Part shown: positions 8,732-17,790 of the stretch, piece by piece | Layout: the number at the start of each line of letters is the position of its first letter | How positions within the stretch are numbered: the first letter of the stretch is position 1 | Origin: Minwuia thermotolerans | GTDB taxonomy: Bacteria; Pseudomonadota; Alphaproteobacteria; Minwuiales; Minwuiaceae | NCBI RefSeq assembly: GCF_002924445.1 | Contig: NZ_PIGG01000045.1 | Location: 62,001-126,000, forward strand | Length of the DNA: 64,000 nucleotides | Direction: 5' to 3' | Translations under genes and position numbers: made by a program | The notes under the pieces: generated by a model | Database searches by the model: none | Seen by the model: the letters and a program-made list of their open reading frames with translations, nothing else | What the model was told of the DNA's origin: nothing

Positions 8732-10024
8732 ATGAGCCTCGATTCGAAGAACCCGGAAACCATCGTCCTGCATGCGGGACACCGCGCCGACCCGACGACC
8801 GGCGCGGTCGCCGTGCCGATCTACCAGACCACCTCGTACCAGTTCCAGCACACCGAGCATGCCGCGAACCTGTTCGCGCTGAAGGAGCTGGGCAACATCT
8901 ACAGCCGCATCATGAACCCGACCTGCGACGCGCTGGAACAGCGCGTGGCGGCGCTGGAAGGCGGCGCGGCGGCGCTGGCGCTGGCGTCGGGTCAGGCGGC
9001 GAGCGCCTTCGCGGTGCAGAACCTCGCCCGCGCCGGCGACAACATCGTCTCCTCGACCGACCTCTATGGCGGCACCTGGAACCTGTTCGCCAACACGCTG
9101 AAGGACCAGGGGATCGAAGTCCGCTTCGTCGACCCGGAAGATCCGCAGGCCTTCGCCAACGCGACCGACGACCGGACCCGCGCCTATTACGCGGAGACCC
9201 TGCCCAATCCGAAGCTGAAGGTGTTCCCCATTGCCGAGGTCGCCGAGATCGGCCGCGGCTTCGGCATCCCGCTGATCATGGACAACACCGCGGCGCCCAT
9301 CATCTGCAAGCCGTTCGAGCATGGCGCGGCGGTCATCGTCTATTCGGCCACCAAGTACATCGGCGGTCACGGCACCTCCATCGGCGGCCTGCTGGTCGAC
9401 GGCGGCAATTTCGACTGGGAAGCCCACAAGGAGCGTCAGCCGGCCCTGAACACGCCCGATCCGAGCTATCACGGCGCCGTCTGGGCGGAGGCCGTGAAGC
9501 CGCTCGGTCCCATCGCCTACATCCTGAAGGCGCGGGTGACCCTGCTGCGCGACCTGGGCGCGGCGATGAGCCCTTTCAACGCCTTCCAGTTCCTGCAGGG
9601 CCTCGAGACCCTGCCGCTGCGCATGCGCGCCCACAGCGAGAACGCGGCGAAGGTCGCGGACTATCTGAAGGGCCACGACAAGGTCGACAAGGTGATCTTC
9701 CCCGGCCTTCAGGACGGCGAAGCCAGACGCCGCGCCGACGCCCATCTCAAGGGCGGCTACAGCGGCCTGCTGGGCTTCGAGATCAAGGGCGACAAGGACG
9801 CCGGCGCGAAGTTCATCAATGCGCTCGAACTGTTCTATCACGTCGCCAATATCGGCGACGCGCGCAGCCTGGCCATCCACCCGGCGACCACGACCCACAG
9901 CCAGCTCACGCCCGAGGAGCAGACGGCCTCCGGCGTCTCCGATTCCTATGTCCGCCTGTCGATCGGCATCGAGCACATCGACGACATCCTGGCCGACCTG
10001 GAACAGGCGCTGGCCAAGGCCTGA
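8732..10024 (+). CDS. metY: O-acetylhomoserine sulfhydrylase (PLP enzyme)
   Basis: 430-residue Cys/Met-metabolism PLP enzyme. It makes homocysteine (or methionine, with methanethiol) from O-acetylhomoserine. The PLP lysine is K208 in VIVYSATKYIGGHG; PIYQTTSYQF, IYSRIMNPT and SSTDLYGGTWNLF are family blocks. The length and the EALFHVANIGDARSL-like C-terminal block (here YHVANIGDARSLAIHP) fit MetY rather than the shorter MetB/MetC. The ATG at 8732 has AAAGGAG 8 nt upstream. The upstream SAM-II riboswitch independently supports a methionine-pathway role. Confidence 0.93.
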   Translation: MSLDSKNPETIVLHAGHRADPTTGAVAVPIYQTTSYQFQHTEHAANLFALKELGNIYSRIMNPTCDALEQRVAALEGGAAALALASGQAASAFAVQNLARAGDNIVSSTDLYGGTWNLFANTLKDQGIEVRFVDPEDPQAFANATDDRTRAYYAETLPNPKLKVFPIAEVAEIGRGFGIPLIMDNTAAPIICKPFEHGAAVIVYSATKYIGGHGTSIGGLLVDGGNFDWEAHKERQPALNTPDPSYHGAVWAEAVKPLGPIAYILKARVTLLRDLGAAMSPFNAFQFLQGLETLPLRMRAHSENAAKVADYLKGHDKVDKVIFPGLQDGEARRRADAHLKGGYSGLLGFEIKGDKDAGAKFINALELFYHVANIGDARSLAIHPATTTHSQLTPEEQTASGVSDSYVRLSIGIEHIDDILADLEQALAKA

Positions 10025-10041
10025 GCGGGCCGCGAACGCGC

Positions 10042-10070
10042 TTGACAGTCCGCCGGGTCGCCCCCTATAG
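10042..10070 (+). promoter_or_regulatory. tRNA-Ala promoter
   Basis: TTGACA (10042-10047), a 17-bp spacer and CTATAG (10065-10070) lie 35 bp ahead of the tRNA 5' end. It is a near-consensus housekeeping promoter. Confidence 0.75.
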
Positions 10071-10104
10071 ACGGGCGGCCCGGCGGACGCCGTCCGGGCC
10101 GCGT

Positions 10105-10180
<76 letters not shown>

Positions 10181-10251
10181 ATTCCCTTCCCGCAATCCGA
10201 CGACGCCCGCGCCGGGCGAATCACCTGAGTGTCCGGCGACCTGCCGGCGTC

Positions 10252-10286
10252 CGCCGCCCATCGCCGCTGGCACGACATGGGCGGCG
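10252..10286 (-). terminator. Hairpin at the end of the dct operon
   Basis: CGCCGCCCAT (10252-10261) and ATGGGCGGCG (10277-10286) form a perfect 10-bp stem directly after the dctM stop. There is no U-tract, so it may be a 3'-end stabilising hairpin rather than a Rho-independent terminator. Confidence 0.45.
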
Positions 10287-11663
10287 TCAGTTCCCCGAGA
10301 ACAGCAGGTCCGGCAGCCACAGCGCGATGGCCGGAAACAGCACGATAAGGAACAGGCCGAACAGCTCAACCACCGTATAGGGCCCGACCGACCAGTAGAT
10401 GTCCTTCATGGTCAGGTGCCGCATGGACGGATCCGCTTGCGTCACCGATCTGAGATAGAACAGGTTGAAGCCGAATGGTGGCGTCATGTAGCTGATTTCC
10501 ATCATCACGACGAAGAGGATGCCGAACCACACCGGATCAAATCCGTGCGCGTTCACAAGCGGCAGGAAGACCGGCAGCGTGATCAGCATGATCCCCACCG
10601 GGTCCAGCACCATGCCGAGGAAGAACAGCACGACCATCATGAACAGCATGGCGCCCCAGCGGCCGCCCGGGATCTGCTCGGTCAGATGCGTGATGAAACT
10701 CTCCGCGCCCATCGCGGTATAGGCCGTGGAATAAGCATGCGCCGCGAAGACGATCCAGGTGATCAGCGTGGTGAGACGGAAGGTCCGGATGGCGGCTTCC
10801 TTCACCAGCCGCGTATTCAGCTTGCGGTTGACCGCGCTGGCGACCAGAGCGCCGAGCACGCCGACCGCCGCCGCCTCCGTGACGGTCGCAAGACCCGAAA
10901 AGATCGCCCCGAGCACCATCACGATGATCATGATGGGCAGCAGCACGGACCTGAGAGCGCGAAATTTCTCGGGCCAGGTCCCGCGGTCCTCGGCCGGCAG
11001 CGAAGGGCCCAGCCTTGGCTGGAACCAGCAGCGGATGCCGATATAGGCGGAGACGAGCGCGAACAGCAGCAACCCGGGACCGACGCCGGCCGCGAACAGC
11101 TTGCCGATCGAGACTTCCGTGATCAGCGCGTAGAGCACCATCAGGATCGACGGCGGAATCAGGATGCCCCAGCCGCCGCCCGCATTGATCGCGCCCAGCG
11201 CCAGCCGCGCGTCATAGCCACGCGACAGCATCTGCGGCAGGGCGATGGTCCCCATGGTCACCACGGCGGCGCCGGAGATCCCGGACATGGCCGCGAAGAT
11301 GGTGCAGATCAGCACCGTGCCGATGGCCAGACCGCCGCGCAGACCGCCCCACCAGAGATGCATCATCCGGTAGAGGTCGTGGGCGACACCCGATCGTTCC
11401 AGAACCATGGCCATGAAGACGTAGAGCGGTATCGCGATGAGCGATGATGTCTCCATCAGGTCCCATATTTTCGACGCCACCAGATAGAGGCCGTCGGAGG
11501 CCGGATTCGCCTGGAACTCGACAAAGATGAATATGACGCTGAGGCCGCCCAGCACGAAGGTCAGCGGCACGCCCAGCAGGATGAAGAGAAACAGAAGGCC
11601 GAAAAAAAGGAACGTCTTCCACTCGATGGCCATGGCCGCATAGGCCACAACGATTTCAGACAT
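10287..11663 (-). CDS. dctM: TRAP transporter large permease DctM
   Basis: 458-residue membrane protein with about 12 hydrophobic segments. It matches the large TRAP subunit: PLTFVLGGLSV, IPLYVFMAMVLERSGVAHDLY, GISGAAVVTMGTIALPQML and GWGILIPPSILMVLYALIT, and near the C-terminus MEISYMTPPFGFNLFYLRSV. It forms the Na+-coupled elevator core that takes substrate from the periplasmic DctP. I chose the ATG at 11663 (MSEIVVAYAA), which overlaps the dctQ stop by 8 bp. Confidence 0.95.
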   Translation of the reverse strand: MSEIVVAYAAMAIEWKTFLFFGLLFLFILLGVPLTFVLGGLSVIFIFVEFQANPASDGLYLVASKIWDLMETSSLIAIPLYVFMAMVLERSGVAHDLYRMMHLWWGGLRGGLAIGTVLICTIFAAMSGISGAAVVTMGTIALPQMLSRGYDARLALGAINAGGGWGILIPPSILMVLYALITEVSIGKLFAAGVGPGLLLFALVSAYIGIRCWFQPRLGPSLPAEDRGTWPEKFRALRSVLLPIMIIVMVLGAIFSGLATVTEAAAVGVLGALVASAVNRKLNTRLVKEAAIRTFRLTTLITWIVFAAHAYSTAYTAMGAESFITHLTEQIPGGRWGAMLFMMVVLFFLGMVLDPVGIMLITLPVFLPLVNAHGFDPVWFGILFVVMMEISYMTPPFGFNLFYLRSVTQADPSMRHLTMKDIYWSVGPYTVVELFGLFLIVLFPAIALWLPDLLFSGN

Positions 11664-12258
11664 CGACCTTGCCCTCCGCGCCATCGGCGATCGGGCCAAA
11701 GGCGGTCTCGTCCACGTCGATGCCCATCAGGATGAACACGTCAGCGGCGAATTTCACGATGCCCTGCAGCAACAGCAAAGTGGCGGCCACGACGATCATC
11801 CATTTCGATGGCCAGAGCGGCGCTTTCCAGATGGCGAGTTCATCCACCTCCGGTTTGCACCAGGGGGGAACGCCTTCGGTCATGCAGACGGACTGCGCCG
11901 CCATCTCGTAGGCGTTGGGCAGCAAGACGATCATGAAGGAGAAGAACAGGAACGAGGTCGCGATATCCACGGCCGCCTTCCGCTTCTTCGAAAAACTGCC
12001 GTAGAACAGGTCGACGTTGACGTGCTCGCGGCGGGCCAGCAGGTAGCCGCCCCCGATGATGGCATAGACGCCGAAAATCAGCCGCGAGGCCTGTTGCGAC
12101 CAGGAAATCGGCGCACCGACCACCTTGCGCATGATGACATCCGCCAGCAGCAGGACGAACAGGATCAGGACCGCCCAGTTGACCACCCTGGCAATCCAGA
12201 GATTGGTCGTCGTGATCATCCGGGCGATCGCCGTGATGGCGCCCATGTGACTATCCAC
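11656..12258 (-). CDS. dctQ: TRAP transporter small permease DctQ
   Basis: 200-residue membrane protein with four main hydrophobic segments and the small-subunit signature: W.NWAVLILFVLLLADVIMRKV, the SWSQQASRLIFGVYAIIGGGYLLARREHVNVDLFYG-type block (positions about 50-85). It is longer than many DctQ proteins, as in TakP-type systems for oxo-acids and related compounds. It lies between dctP and dctM and stabilises the permease. An alternative ATG at 12246 would shorten it by 4 residues. Confidence 0.92.
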   Translation of the reverse strand: MDSHMGAITAIARMITTTNLWIARVVNWAVLILFVLLLADVIMRKVVGAPISWSQQASRLIFGVYAIIGGGYLLARREHVNVDLFYGSFSKKRKAAVDIATSFLFFSFMIVLLPNAYEMAAQSVCMTEGVPPWCKPEVDELAIWKAPLWPSKWMIVVAATLLLLQGIVKFAADVFILMGIDVDETAFGPIADGAEGKVDV

Positions 12259-12335
12259 TCAATTCAGGATCCGAACTTCCGCACGACCGGTCGCCCGGAA
12301 TCGGTCCGGAGCTCCGACCGGCGAAGGACGCAGGC

Positions 12336-12375
12336 GCCGGGGCCGGGGTTCCCTGCCCCCGGCCCCGGCCCCGGC
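12336..12375. repeat. GC-rich stem-loop between dctP and dctQ
   Basis: GCCGGGGCCGGGG (12336-12348) is followed by a 7-8-nt loop and a perfect 13-base complement (12357-12369; the register 12363-12375 also pairs). It lies in the 128-bp gap between dctP and dctQ. It has no U-tract, so it more likely protects the dctP mRNA 3' end or attenuates downstream expression than ends the transcript. Confidence 0.7.
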
Positions 12376-12386
12376 AGATGTCGCGG

Positions 12387-13433
12387 TCAGGCGTAGCCCA
12401 GCACCTTGAGGAACTCGACCAGCATCTCGGTGCCCTTCGCGGCGTTGCCGCCCTTGGCCCGCTCCTCTTCCAGGATGGCGCGCGACGCTTCGGCGAACTT
12501 GTCCAGCACACCCTGGGGGAACTGCTTCACCTTGACGCCGTGGTCGGCGATGCCGGCCGCCAGCGCCGTCATCTCCTTGTACTGATACTCGGCGCAGCGC
12601 TTCCAGAAGCGGTTCTCCAGATGCATCATCAGCGTGAAACGCAGATCCTCGGGCAGCGCGTCGATCGCCGCCTTGTTCATGATCAGCGTATCCATGGCCA
12701 TGCCCATGGTCGGCTTCATGTGGAACTTGGCGACTTCCCACAACGACATGGACTGGGCGCCCTGCGCCGCGCCCCAGTGGGCGCCGTCGACGACGCCGGA
12801 AGCCAGCGACTGATAGAGCTCGGGTCCGGCGACGTACTGCGGTGCAGCGCCAGCGGCCTCCAGGTACTTCAGGTAGGAACCCGAGGAGCGCAGCTTCATG
12901 GCGGAGAAGTCGCTCGCATCGTTGATCTCCTTCGAGACCACCAGTTCGGTCGGATAGACCTTCTCCGCGCGGCTGACGACGCCGTGATAGGCCAGTTCCT
13001 CGTTGAACATGGCCTCTGCGCCCATGTTCTTCAGATAGTACTGGAACTCCCAGGGCTCGCGGAACGTGCCCGGCACGCCAAGGCAGAGACCGGCCATCGG
13101 CGCCTCGCCCAGGATGTAGCCCGGCGAGAGGGTGCCCATCTCGACCACGCCCTTCTTGACGATCTGGAAGATCTCGGCGCCCTTGGCGAATTCGCCCGCA
13201 CCGTGGAGTTCCAGGGTGAAGCGGCCGTTGGTGATCTCCGCCAGTTCGTCGGCGATGACCTGCAGGCTGTCGCCATAGGAAGCGGAGGCCTTCGGCCAGT
13301 GCGACTGCACCTTCCAGACGATCTTCTCCTGCGCGCGGGCCGAACCCGACCCGATGATGGCGGGCGCTGCGGCCAGCGCCGCGCCTCCCAGAAGCGCCTT
13401 GCGGCGGGACAGTCCGGTCTTCTTCTCGGTCAT
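12387..13433 (-). CDS. dctP: TRAP transporter substrate-binding protein DctP
   Basis: 348-residue periplasmic binding protein. It begins with a Tat-type signal (GLSRRKALLGGAALAAAPAI, cleavage near SARA-QE). The mature part starts IVWKVQSHWPKASASYGDSL and contains the DctP-family blocks ELYQSLASGVVDGAHW and AMKLRSSGSYLKYLEAAG. A Tat leader together with a large DctQ resembles the TakP branch (2-oxo acids and similar carboxylates); the actual ligand is not readable from sequence. First gene of the dctPQM operon; a bile-acid-type symporter is transcribed divergently. Confidence 0.93.
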   Translation of the reverse strand: MTEKKTGLSRRKALLGGAALAAAPAIIGSGSARAQEKIVWKVQSHWPKASASYGDSLQVIADELAEITNGRFTLELHGAGEFAKGAEIFQIVKKGVVEMGTLSPGYILGEAPMAGLCLGVPGTFREPWEFQYYLKNMGAEAMFNEELAYHGVVSRAEKVYPTELVVSKEINDASDFSAMKLRSSGSYLKYLEAAGAAPQYVAGPELYQSLASGVVDGAHWGAAQGAQSMSLWEVAKFHMKPTMGMAMDTLIMNKAAIDALPEDLRFTLMMHLENRFWKRCAEYQYKEMTALAAGIADHGVKVKQFPQGVLDKFAEASRAILEEERAKGGNAAKGTEMLVEFLKVLGYA

Positions 13434-13675
13434 GAGATACCTCCCTCGTCACGCGGAGACAGCCGGCCCGTCCGGCAGCCCCGATGCGCAATCATTTCTG
13501 ATTCTTCATTCTTCCCAACATGATGAACACGCCGGGCGGGCAGGGCAATCAGGAATACGCAGAAAGGCGAGTACCAATGGCGAGGCGGCGGGCGCTCGTG
13601 TACCGCGCACTTCCGGACTAGTCTTGACGCCACCGCGCGATTCATCGTCGTTTGCGGCCGGGACGGGGGATACAG

Positions 13676-14557
13676 GTGGACATCTTCATTCAGCTTCTGC
13701 CGCTGGCGCTGGCGATCATCATGCTCTCGCTGGGCCTCGGCCTCACGGTGGCCGACTTCGCCCGCGTGCTGACCGCGCCGCGCGCCTTCGTCATCGGCCT
13801 GATCTCCCAGGTCGTGGCCATCCCGCTTGTCGCCTGGGTGCTGGCGAGCTTCGCCGGCCTGCCGCCGGCGCTGGCCGTGGGCGTCATGATCCTGGCCCTC
13901 TGTCCGGGCGGCGTGACCTCGAACGTGCTGACCCGGTTCGCGCACGGCGACCTGGCGCTCTCGATCTCGCTGACCGGCCTGGTGAGCCTGCTTTCGGTGC
14001 TGACCGTGCCGGTTCTCGCGGCTTTCTTCGCCGACCATTTCATGGGCCTCGACGCGCCGGCGATCGACGTCACCGCGCTCGGCCTCGCCATGTTCGCGAT
14101 GACCGCGGTGCCGGTGGCGATCGGCATGACCGTGCGACGCTTCGCGCCCGGCTTCAGCGCCCGCGCCGAAGGCCCGCTCTCGGTGCTGGCGCTGGTGCTG
14201 TTCGTCCTCATTGTCATCGGCGCCATCGTGCTCAACTGGAGCCTGCTGGTGGAGAACCTGCCGCGTCTCGGCCCGTCGCTGGTGGCGCTCAACGTCGTCC
14301 TGCTGGCGATCGGCCTGGGGCTCGCGCGCCTTGCCGGCCTGTCGCAGCGCCAGGGCACCGCCATCGCTATCGAGACCGGAATCCAGAACTCCACGCTGGG
14401 CATCACCGTGGGTTCGCTGATCGTGGAGCAGGCCTCGGGCCTGCCGCCCTTCAGCCTGCCGTCCGGCGTCTACGGTCTGACCATGTACGCCGTGGCGCTG
14501 CCCTTCATCTTCTGGCGCCGCGCCGGTCAACGGAAAGCAGCGCCGCTCAGCCCCTGA
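13676..14557 (+). CDS. BASS-family Na+-dependent organic anion symporter
   Basis: 293-residue membrane protein of the bile acid:Na+ symporter family with about nine hydrophobic segments. Both crossover regions are present: LCPGGVTSNVLTRFAHGD and ETGIQNSTLGITVGSL. The latter carries the Glu and Gln that bind Na+ in ASBT homologues. I chose GTG at 13676, preceded by GGGGGA; a TTG at 13652 would add 8 residues. Bacterial members move bile acids, pantoate, pyruvate or other organic anions; the substrate is unknown. Its last 11 bp overlap the convergent racemase-like gene. Confidence 0.88.
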   Translation: MDIFIQLLPLALAIIMLSLGLGLTVADFARVLTAPRAFVIGLISQVVAIPLVAWVLASFAGLPPALAVGVMILALCPGGVTSNVLTRFAHGDLALSISLTGLVSLLSVLTVPVLAAFFADHFMGLDAPAIDVTALGLAMFAMTAVPVAIGMTVRRFAPGFSARAEGPLSVLALVLFVLIVIGAIVLNWSLLVENLPRLGPSLVALNVVLLAIGLGLARLAGLSQRQGTAIAIETGIQNSTLGITVGSLIVEQASGLPPFSLPSGVYGLTMYAVALPFIFWRRAGQRKAAPLSP

Positions 14558-15299
14558 GCCCCACCCCGGCGAGACAGCCGAGACTTTCCACCCGGTCCTC
14601 GACGCCGGCCAGCCGGAGCAGGTGCCAGGCCAGCACCTGATTGCTGGCCAGCGCCGGCTTGCCCAGCGCCGCTTCCGCCTCGGCCAGGATATCGACGGCG
14701 CGGAGATTGGTGCAGGAGGCGAAGACGGCCTCGACATCGGCGGCCGCGCCAATGGCGGTCATGGCTTCCACGATCGACGGCTTGGCGATGCGCGCGACCA
14801 GCCGTTCCTCCTTCTGGCCGAAGCTGCCGAAGGCCGCGACACCCACGCCATGACCCTCCAGCGCGGCGCGTAGCGAGTCCGAGACATCCTCGACATAGGG
14901 GCTGACCAGCCCGAGACGCCTGACGCCCAGCGCATCACAGGCGGCCTTCAGCGCCGTCAGCGGATTGGTGACCGGCGTGCCGGGATGCGAGGCGGCGATC
15001 ATGCGCGCGACCTCGGCCTCGCCCAGCACGGTCGCGCCGGAGGTGCAGCCATAGGCGATGGCGTCGAGCGCCGCCGCCTGCGGCAGCAGCGCCGCGGCGT
15101 CGGGGAGGGTCTCGCGCATGGTGCGGATGGTCTCGGCGGTCAGATCCGGCGAGCTCGGCACCCGGCTGTGGAACAGCGCCACATCGCCGGGCAGCAGGCG
15201 GCGGAAGTCGCGCTCGATGGTCTCGTCGATGGAGAGCAGGATCAGCCCCAGCGCGGCGCGGCGCGGCGGCGCGGCCTCGACATCATAGTCCAGCCGCAT
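14547..15299 (-). CDS. Asp/Glu racemase superfamily enzyme (maleate-isomerase-like)
   Basis: 250 residues with the two Cys sites of the superfamily: AIAYGCTSGATVLGE in the first half and AVFASCTNLRAVDIL in the second. Having both Cys favours a racemase or cis-trans isomerase (maleate isomerase type) over arylmalonate decarboxylase, which keeps one. Segments NPLTALKAACDALGVRRLGLVSPYV and the C-terminal SNQVLAWHLLRLAG are typical of this branch. Its ATG overlaps the stop of the M24 gene by one base (TGATG), so it is third in a tight catabolic operon. Substrate unknown. Confidence 0.82.
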   Translation of the reverse strand: MRLDYDVEAAPPRRAALGLILLSIDETIERDFRRLLPGDVALFHSRVPSSPDLTAETIRTMRETLPDAAALLPQAAALDAIAYGCTSGATVLGEAEVARMIAASHPGTPVTNPLTALKAACDALGVRRLGLVSPYVEDVSDSLRAALEGHGVGVAAFGSFGQKEERLVARIAKPSIVEAMTAIGAAADVEAVFASCTNLRAVDILAEAEAALGKPALASNQVLAWHLLRLAGVEDRVESLGCLAGVGLRG

Positions 15300-16486
15300 C
15301 AGCCGCCCTCCCCGATCACCGGCAGCTCCGTCGGCGCGGGCCGGGTCAGCCAGGCCGGTCCGTCCTCGCCGATGACGATGTTCTCCTCCAGCACCATCAC
15401 CCGGCCCGGCCGGAAGGTCATCCCCGGCTCCAGGGTCAGCACCATGCCCGGCCGGATCACGGTCTCGTCGCCCGGCCGGTGGGAAGGCCACTCGGTGAGC
15501 TGCATGCCGAGCCCGTGGCCGAGGCGCCCGACATCATTGCCGAGCGCCCCGCCCCGCTCCAGCACCGCCTGCATGGCGCGGAAAAGTTCAGCGCAGGTGA
15601 CCCCCGGCCGCGCCGCCTCGAACCCCGCGTCGACGGCGGCCCGGACGGTGGCGTAGGCGCGGCGCGCATCGTCGTCGGCCCGCTCGAAGGCGTAGTTGCG
15701 GTCGAAATCGCAGTAATAGCCATCGAAGGTCGCGCCAGTGTCCAGCATCAGCACATCGCCCGGCTCCGTTCGCCGCTCGCTCGGCGGAGAGATGATGTCG
15801 CCGATCCCGCCCGGGGCCGCGCCGCCGACCAGATAGGGCACGTCATCGGCGCCGCGCTGCAGGCATTCGATGCGGAAGGCGCGGAAGATCTCCGCCTCGC
15901 TCATGCCCGTGCTCACGAAACCGGGCAGCGCCTCGAAGACGCCGGAGACGAGGGCGCAGATATGGGCGATCTTCCCGATCTCGGCCGGCGACTTGGTCAT
16001 GCGCAGCTCCCGTACGATCGCCCCGGCGTCCACGAAGGCGCAGTCCTCCAGCCCAGCCACGAGGCGGGCGTGATCGGCGAGCGGCATGCGCAGATGCGTT
16101 TCCGGCCCCATGGGCAGGCCGATCCGCGCCCTCGGCCCCGCCAGTTCCAGCACCGCGTCGGCCAGCAGGGTCACGCCCTCGTCCTCGGGGCGGGGCGAGG
16201 GCCAGCTGCGGACGTCGTCCAGCCATGTGCGGGCCAGACACTCCGCGCCGATCGAGGGGACCACTGCGACGGGCTTGCCCTCGGCAGGAACCAGCAGGAA
16301 CCAGGGCCGCGTCGGGCTCTGCCAGAACTGGGTGAGAAAGCCGGAGTAATAGCGGAACTCGGGCTCGGTCGTGAGCAGCAGGATGTCGATGCCGGCTTCC
16401 GTCATCAGCGCCTGGGCGCGGGCGGTCCGCGCCGCCAGTTCGTCGGGCGTAAAGCCGCGCGCCGGCTCCGCCCCCGGCTCAGCCAT
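15299..16486 (-). CDS. M24 family metallo-hydrolase (Xaa-Pro peptidase/creatinase fold)
   Basis: 395 residues: an N-terminal creatinase-type domain (about 1-160) and a pita-bread catalytic domain. All five metal ligands are visible: Asp in MLDTGATFDG, Asp in YYCDFDRNY, His in GHGLGMQL, Glu in LTLEPGM and Glu in LEENIVIG. The family includes Xaa-Pro peptidases, creatinase, the ectoine hydrolase DoeA and the DMSP lyase DddP. Because it sits between a diaminopropionate lyase and a racemase-like enzyme, a small amide or N-substituted amino acid is a more likely substrate than a peptide. That is inference. Confidence 0.85.
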   Translation of the reverse strand: MAEPGAEPARGFTPDELAARTARAQALMTEAGIDILLLTTEPEFRYYSGFLTQFWQSPTRPWFLLVPAEGKPVAVVPSIGAECLARTWLDDVRSWPSPRPEDEGVTLLADAVLELAGPRARIGLPMGPETHLRMPLADHARLVAGLEDCAFVDAGAIVRELRMTKSPAEIGKIAHICALVSGVFEALPGFVSTGMSEAEIFRAFRIECLQRGADDVPYLVGGAAPGGIGDIISPPSERRTEPGDVLMLDTGATFDGYYCDFDRNYAFERADDDARRAYATVRAAVDAGFEAARPGVTCAELFRAMQAVLERGGALGNDVGRLGHGLGMQLTEWPSHRPGDETVIRPGMVLTLEPGMTFRPGRVMVLEENIVIGEDGPAWLTRPAPTELPVIGEGG

Positions 16487-17702
16487 CGATCAGGTCTTCC
16501 AGGCGCGCGCCGGGACCATTGCCATCGACGATCTCCCGGTAGATCGCCGGATCGGTCGCGCCTTCGCAGCCGAACAGCAGCACGCGGGAATCGGCGTCCA
16601 GTCCGATTGCCGCCCGCAGGTCCGGGTCCGCTGCCGCGCCGATCAGTCCGATCAGGCCGGGCACAGCCGACTCGCCGGCCGTGATCGGCCCGCCGCCCGC
16701 CGCGCCGGCGGCCAGCAACCGCATGGCGGGAGCGACCTTCTCCTCGCCGATGGTCAGATAGTCGGCGGCGCTGCGCGAGAGCACCTCCCAGGCCAGCAGG
16801 GAAACCTCGCCGCAGGAGAGACCGGCCATCACCGTTTCCTCCTCCAGCGTTACGGACGTCGGCCTGCCTGCCCGGGCCGTCGCCATGAGGCAGGCCGCCC
16901 GGGTCGGCTCCACGATGACGAAGCGCGGCCGCGCGGGACCGAGACGCTGCCACATGGCCGCACAGACCGCCGCCGCCAGTCCGCCAACCCCGGCCTGCAC
17001 GAAGACATGGGTCGGCGGCTGCGGCAGCTGCGCCATTGTCTCCCCCGCCATCACGCCATAGCCGGCCATCACCAGCCGCGGCACCTCCATGTAGCCCTCC
17101 CAGGAGGTGTCGGAGACCACCTGCCAGCCATTGGCCTCGGCCTCCCCGGCGCAGAGGCGCACGGACTCGTCATAGTCGCCCTCGATGCGGACGACCTCCG
17201 CGCCGAAGGCTTCCATGGCCTGCTGGCGGCCCTTGCTGACACCGGCATGGATGTAGATGCGGCAGCGGCAGCCGGCCATTTCGGCGCCCCAGGCGACCGA
17301 GCGGCCGTGATTGCCGTCGGTCGCCGTGACCACGGTCAGGCCCTGCAGATCATCGCGATGCCCGCCGTTCCTGATCGCGGCCGGATCCGGCCGCCACCCG
17401 GTCTGAGCTTCGACATGATCGGCGGCCAGTCGAAGGACGGCATAGGCCCCGCCCAGCGCCTTGAAGCTGCCGAGCCCCAGCCGTTCGCCCTCGTCCTTGT
17501 AGTGAACCGCGGCGAGGCCAAGCCGGTCGGCAAGGCGGTTGAGCTCGGCCAGCGGCGTCGGCCGGTACCCGGGCCAGGCCGCGATCTCTTTTGCCGCTTC
17601 ATCGAACATCGCCGGCGAGACCACGCGGTCGAGTTCCCCCGGCCACGGGCCGCGTTCGGCCTGTCTCTTCACGTGATCGGCGACGATTGCCTTCCCGGCC
17701 AT
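16479..17702 (-). CDS. Diaminopropionate ammonia-lyase-like PLP enzyme
   Basis: 407-residue fold-type II PLP enzyme. PLP Lys is K81 in GLGSFKALGGAYAV; TATDGNHGRSVAWGA is the phosphate/substrate loop and VQAGVGGLAAAVCA the glycine-rich PLP-phosphate site. Length and the RPTPLAEL start match YgeX/DpaL, which turns 2,3-diaminopropionate into pyruvate and two ammonia. Related threonine-dehydratase-like members act on other beta-substituted amino acids. It is the first gene of a three-gene operon, with 8-bp and 1-bp overlaps to the next two genes. Confidence 0.85.
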   Translation of the reverse strand: MAGKAIVADHVKRQAERGPWPGELDRVVSPAMFDEAAKEIAAWPGYRPTPLAELNRLADRLGLAAVHYKDEGERLGLGSFKALGGAYAVLRLAADHVEAQTGWRPDPAAIRNGGHRDDLQGLTVVTATDGNHGRSVAWGAEMAGCRCRIYIHAGVSKGRQQAMEAFGAEVVRIEGDYDESVRLCAGEAEANGWQVVSDTSWEGYMEVPRLVMAGYGVMAGETMAQLPQPPTHVFVQAGVGGLAAAVCAAMWQRLGPARPRFVIVEPTRAACLMATARAGRPTSVTLEEETVMAGLSCGEVSLLAWEVLSRSAADYLTIGEEKVAPAMRLLAAGAAGGGPITAGESAVPGLIGLIGAAADPDLRAAIGLDADSRVLLFGCEGATDPAIYREIVDGNGPGARLEDLIDG

Positions 17703-17790
17703 GCTTTCCCCTCTCCGCCTGCGGAAGGGACGAGCATGACCGTCGGGCCCGGCCGGCGCAACCGGACCCGGGTAGCCGCCTGCTACCGGA

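Noticed and set aside
10269-10283. Sigma-54-like string TGGCACG-ACAT-GGGC on the plus strand
   Set aside because: Two mismatches in the -12 half, it lies in the loop and arm of the dctM 3' hairpin, and no plus-strand gene follows.
13652-13675. TTG start adding 8 residues to the BASS transporter
   Set aside because: The GTG at 13676 has GGGGGA at a good distance and starts directly before the first membrane helix.
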